From Actinomycetes bacterium (lineage in GTDB: Bacteria > Actinomycetota > Acidimicrobiia > Acidimicrobiales > Bog-793): DNA of 64,000 nucleotides. The first letter of the stretch is position 1. Each line of letters begins with the position of its first letter. The position numbers were made by a program, and so were the translations under genes. The DNA is taken from positions 19,568-83,567 of the forward strand of contig JAKBPI010000002.1 of assembly GCA_021829645.1 (NCBI GenBank), in the 5' to 3' direction. Shown here one piece after another: positions 60,328 to 64,000 of the stretch. The notes under the pieces were generated by a model. That model saw nothing but the letters and a program-made list of their open reading frames with translations. It searched no databases and was not told the origin of the DNA.

Positions 60328-62157
60328 ATGTCGCAATCTTCATCCGATCCGTCAGGTGACGGAAAGCCAACTTTGGAAGGGCGCAGCGAGCATAGTAGAC
60401 ATTCTCCGGGCTCTTCCGATCCAAAAAATGAACAGAATCAGAAATCTTTATTCAACGAAGGCAATTCTGTAGGGAGGAATGCATCCAATTACGCTTCAAA
60501 GCGGGAAATAAGCAATCCGCCACAAATCGGAGATGTTCGGATGCCCGAGCAATCTCGGTCAACCGGTAATTCTGAGTCTCGTGAATCCTCTTCCGGATAT
60601 TCTTATAAAAGACCAGGAAACTCAAGAGGCAGACTAAATAAGGGCACCAAAGCCGGCGGAGCTGTCTTGGGTTACGATCCAAACGGGCAGGATGCTTCCC
60701 GCTCAAGAGAGGCTACAGCCAAAAAGCCATATGTACAGCCTAAGCCAGATGCTTCTGCACAAAAGAAAGACTCTGGTACACATACGGAATATATTCCTAA
60801 CCAGACCTCTTCCCAGCGTCAGCACAGTAGACGTACCCCATATCCCAAAAGACGTTTTGTGAATGGCGAGACTCAGCTTGGCCGATATCTTATGTGCGTA
60901 CACACGCGTCCTGGAGCGACGGAAATTGCCGTCATGGAAGGCAGGCGTCTTCTGGAGCACCATGTAGCTAAAGAGAGCAACAGCGATGATCAGATAGACG
61001 GCAACATCTATTATGGTCGGGTAATCAATATTCTTCCTGGTATGGAAGCGGCGTTTGTGGATATAGGCACTCCAAAAAATGCCGTTTTGTATTGGGGCGA
61101 TGTGCAATTCGAAGACGAAGAGAAAGATACCGATACCGATACCCCGCACAAAGTGCATTCCAAGCGGATAGAGCAATTGTTGAAGCATGGGCAAATGATT
61201 CTCTGCCAAGTGACAAAGAACCCGATTGGTCTAAAGGGAGCTAGACTTACCCAGGAAATAACCTTGGCAGGACGTTTTGTCGTCCTTATGCCGGGAAGCG
61301 ATTCCGGAGGGATATCAAAGCGCATTCCCGATCAGGAGAGGAGAAGGCTTCGTAAGTTTTTGGACGAAGTCAAGCCGGCAGACTGCGGCATAATAGTCCG
61401 TACCGCTGCAGCCGGGGTTTCCATGGAGGAATTGAAAGCAGACGTTGAGCACTTGCTATCCGATTGGGCTGAGATAGAGAAAAAAATGCACGGTGCAAAC
61501 GAGCCTAAACTTTTATACTCGGAACCGCATTTAGCGTTGAAGTTCATTAGAGAAGAATTCAATGGGGATTATCGTGCAGTTATCATAGATGACTACGATC
61601 TTTATAAGCTTTTGAAATCTTATGTAGCCGAATTTGACGAAAATCTTGCTGGCAGAATTATTTATTATGATGCCAAAGAAGAAAGACTCCCGATATTTGA
61701 AAAATACAATATTCACGAACAGGTGCATAAAGCTCTCGATAAAAAAGTCTGGCTCAACTCAGGAGGGTCGCTTATTATCGAAAAAACAGAGGCCTTGACT
61801 GTCATTGACGTCAATACCGGGAAAAACGTAGGGAAATCCTCTCTGGGCGAAACCGTTTACCAAAATAATTTGGAGGCCGCCAGAGAGATAGCCAGACAGT
61901 TGCGCTTGCGTGATATAGGCGGAATTATAGTGATCGATTTTATCGATATGGAAGAAAAGCAACACCGTGATGAGGTGGTTACTATATTGCGTAAGTCTTT
62001 GTCCGAAGATAAAACTCCATCCCAGGTTTACCCTATATCTGATTTGGGACTTGTGGAGATGACACGTAAGCGCATAGGGAAAGGTCTCCTTGAATCCATT
62101 TCAGAGGAATGCCCCATTTGTCACGGTACCGGCTTTGTGATAGAAGAAAGGCTGTAG
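60328..62157 (+). CDS. RNase E/G family ribonuclease with an N-terminal low-complexity extension
   Basis: NIYYGRVINILPGMEAAFVDIG (S1), LTVIDVNTGKNVG, IGGIIVIDFIDMEEKQHRDEV, ECPICHGTG. Confidence 0.94.
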   Translation: MSQSSSDPSGDGKPTLEGRSEHSRHSPGSSDPKNEQNQKSLFNEGNSVGRNASNYASKREISNPPQIGDVRMPEQSRSTGNSESRESSSGYSYKRPGNSRGRLNKGTKAGGAVLGYDPNGQDASRSREATAKKPYVQPKPDASAQKKDSGTHTEYIPNQTSSQRQHSRRTPYPKRRFVNGETQLGRYLMCVHTRPGATEIAVMEGRRLLEHHVAKESNSDDQIDGNIYYGRVINILPGMEAAFVDIGTPKNAVLYWGDVQFEDEEKDTDTDTPHKVHSKRIEQLLKHGQMILCQVTKNPIGLKGARLTQEITLAGRFVVLMPGSDSGGISKRIPDQERRRLRKFLDEVKPADCGIIVRTAAAGVSMEELKADVEHLLSDWAEIEKKMHGANEPKLLYSEPHLALKFIREEFNGDYRAVIIDDYDLYKLLKSYVAEFDENLAGRIIYYDAKEERLPIFEKYNIHEQVHKALDKKVWLNSGGSLIIEKTEALTVIDVNTGKNVGKSSLGETVYQNNLEAAREIARQLRLRDIGGIIVIDFIDMEEKQHRDEVVTILRKSLSEDKTPSQVYPISDLGLVEMTRKRIGKGLLESISEECPICHGTGFVIEERL

Positions 62158-62283
62158 TCAAAGGAACCATTTCCGGTAGAGCGACTCTAGTTTTGACGGA
62201 ATTGACAATTTATGTTTATTTATTCAAAACAATTTCCATAAGTACTTACGCGCCGGGCAGTTTATTGGTATCATCAGTAGCCT

Positions 62284-62598
62284 ATGTACGCAGTTATTAA
62301 ATCAGGCGGGAAACAAGAAAAGGTAGAGGTAGGTTCCTTGGTGAACTTGGAACTCCTCGAGGGAAACGACGAGCAAGAAGTTGTTTTGTCCCCTGTTTTG
62401 CTTGTTGACGGCACAAAAGTCATGGCAACCCCAAAATTGTTGGAAAATGCCTCCGTTAAGGGTAAAATTCTTGGAGAGGCTAAAGGCAAGAAGGTAAGGG
62501 GTTTTGTATACCGACCGAAGGCACGCGGCAGAAGGCGTTTCGGTCACCGTCAACACTATAGCAGGGTTGAAATTACGGAAATCAACGTTGGTAAATAG
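62284..62598 (+). CDS. rplU: 50S ribosomal protein L21
   Basis: MYAVIKSGGKQEKVEVGSLVNLE; KKVRGFVYRPKARGRRRFGHRQHYSRVEI. Confidence 0.97.
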   Translation: MYAVIKSGGKQEKVEVGSLVNLELLEGNDEQEVVLSPVLLVDGTKVMATPKLLENASVKGKILGEAKGKKVRGFVYRPKARGRRRFGHRQHYSRVEITEINVGK

Positions 62599-62646
62599 CC
62601 GTTTCTACTCTGTCGGCTATGTTGAGAGCAAAAAAGGAAATTTGTA

Positions 62647-62898
62647 ATGTCAAAGACTAAAGGCGGCGGCTCTACAAGAAACGGTAGAGATTCGGCTGCG
62701 CAGCGTTTGGGTGTAAAAAGGTCTGACGGTTCAGCCGTGACCCCGGGAGCCATTATCGTGCGCCAACGCGGTACGCACTTTCACCCGGGGGTGAATGTTG
62801 GTCGCGGCGGCGATGACACACTCTTTGCGATGGCAGAAGGAAAAGTTGCCTTCACCTCCCGTCGCGGCAGACGTATGGTCGACGTTTTATCAGACTGA
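62647..62898 (+). CDS. rpmA: 50S ribosomal protein L27
   Basis: [48 protein letters not shown]. Confidence 0.97.
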   Translation: MSKTKGGGSTRNGRDSAAQRLGVKRSDGSAVTPGAIIVRQRGTHFHPGVNVGRGGDDTLFAMAEGKVAFTSRRGRRMVDVLSD

Positions 62899-63331
62899 AA
62901 TCTCCCTGTAAGGCGCTGTCTGTCCTCCGGAGATAACTGCCATAAATCGGTATCTATGAGTCTGCGTTTGGCTACTGCAATATTGGTATAAAGCCAAATA
63001 AGCTATGTCATCAAGGATAAATTACACGTTCATAAATTATTGAGGATAACTCAAGAAATATTAATGTGACCAGTCTGGCTTTATCTTTTACCACTGCTCT
63101 GGCATCCGGATACTGCCATTTTAGTGTTACGTGTGAATCATGCGTTTTTGTATGAGTATAGAAGTCAAGTATCTTCTACTCTGGTATACCGGGTAAAAAC
63201 ACGGTAGTAAGTGTATATTTCAAGGTTGTCGGTAAGAGCGATACGCGATTACTCTTATCAGACATAAAGCGTTCTCTTTCGGGATTACTCCTCTTTCCGT
63301 AATCAATGGATCCCCGGCGCTCCTAGGAGAT

Positions 63332-64000
63332 TTATGGATTACAGGCAGAACATTCACTTGGATCTGCTTGCGTACCGAGAGCGACAAGTGATTTGTATTC
63401 TCTGTGACGACAGGCAGGGCAACCCTGAATTTCTGTTTGCGGTCGAGGCACCTTACTTCCGCACCATGCACATGGTATGCCGAGTATGATGTCAACTATA
63501 CCCCACCCCGGAGTATTGCAGGCAGGACAGCAGGTGGCAATTCTACCGGCAAGGCGTTCAGCGGCTGCCGCTATGACAGGGCGACGCGAAGGGCAGTGGT
63601 TGGCTCGCAGGTCGGTTTCTATTCGAGCCAAGCCGTCAGGGGAAGCGTTGGCACAGTCATGTAGAGCAGAGGTGAGTGTAGCGATGTCTGAAATTCCTTT
63701 GTAAACGGGTTGCGGTGTTCCTGTATTGGGTCTAACGATTAGATGATGATTAGGAAAATCTGCTTTAGAGAGGAAAGACGTAAGGTCATCAGTGGCGTTT
63801 GCACTTATTGAAGTTGTAATAACGTCGTAGCTTAGTTGACTTTCCCAGACGATGATTCTTTTGACCTCGTCCACTAAAACGACTATTTCCCGATCGACAG
63901 TGAGAAATGGCATTTCCGGATCCGGGGCGATAGTTCCTTCGGATGCAAGACCAATTTTTACTCCAGTGGTTTCTATACCTAAGCGAGCTTTGGCAATGGC
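63332..64000 (-). CDS. DUF6671-like protein with Cys-rich zinc-binding motifs; continues past the window edge
   Basis: The frame stays open past the track's ATG: AIAKARLGIETTGVKIGLASEGTIAPDPEMPFLTVDREIV; then CCPACNTPG and CAWCG...GCPACRHREY. Confidence 0.72.
   Translation of the reverse strand, partial: AIAKARLGIETTGVKIGLASEGTIAPDPEMPFLTVDREIVVLVDEVKRIIVWESQLSYDVITTSISANATDDLTSFLSKADFPNHHLIVRPNTGTPQPVYKGISDIATLTSALHDCANASPDGLARIETDLRANHCPSRRPVIAAAAERLAGRIATCCPACNTPGWGIVDIILGIPCAWCGSKVPRPQTEIQGCPACRHREYKSLVALGTQADPSECSACNP

Noticed and set aside
59957-60472. 171 aa ORF between mrdA and rng
   Set aside because: Overlaps the rng start in another frame and shows no family motif; the first part might be a small membrane protein, but support is too weak.
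1-64000. CRISPR arrays, transposases, rRNA operons
   Set aside because: No regularly spaced repeats, transposase motifs or rRNA sequence were recognised on reading.

Overview
The window is actinobacterial in character (WhiB, F420-type LLM oxidoreductase, GuaB3-family protein, MscL with a zinc ribbon) and fairly AT-rich. No tools were used; family calls come from motif recognition. (1) Bases 1-16.1 kb hold a biosynthetic cluster cut by the left window edge: FAAL C-terminus, two acyl-CoA dehydrogenase-like proteins, an ACP, one non-reducing PKS module (KS-AT-ACP), KASIII, FkbH-like glyceryl-ACP synthase, ACP, E2-type acyltransferase, Sfp-type PPTase, FAD monooxygenase, alpha/beta hydrolase, type II TE, DUF4260 and SRPBCC. 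The KASIII/FkbH/ACP/E2-AT/hydrolase set matches the gene set for RK-682/agglomerin-type tetronates, so I read it as a 3-acyl-tetronate pathway primed by an activated fatty acid. (2) Bases 16.2-23.3 kb hold a minus-strand, translationally coupled arsR-hyfB-hyfC-hyfE-hyfF-hyfG-hyfI operon. It resembles the M. tuberculosis Rv0081-Rv0087 locus. Its large subunit ends exactly at the usual maturation cleavage site. (3) Bases 23.6-33.3 kb are mostly housekeeping (tRNA-Gly(CCC), dcd, ABC exporter, NUDIX, DUF2142, GuaB3, YfhO-like, WhiB). (4) Bases 34-44 kb are a rearranged accessory stretch: a padR/DUF998 duplication, a chimeric junction with a fragment of a nitronate-monooxygenase-like gene, an NrtR-PncA-PncB NAD salvage locus with a tandem operator, and a solitary PD-(D/E)XK-like protein. 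(5) Bases 44-55 kb hold pcrA, a CADD-like protein, orn, dut, F420-type enzymes, tRNA-Gly(GCC) followed by a SocA-like/DUF488 two-gene unit, mscL and PAP2. (6) Bases 55-64 kb hold mreBCD-mrdA-rng-rplU-rpmA and a partial DUF6671 gene.
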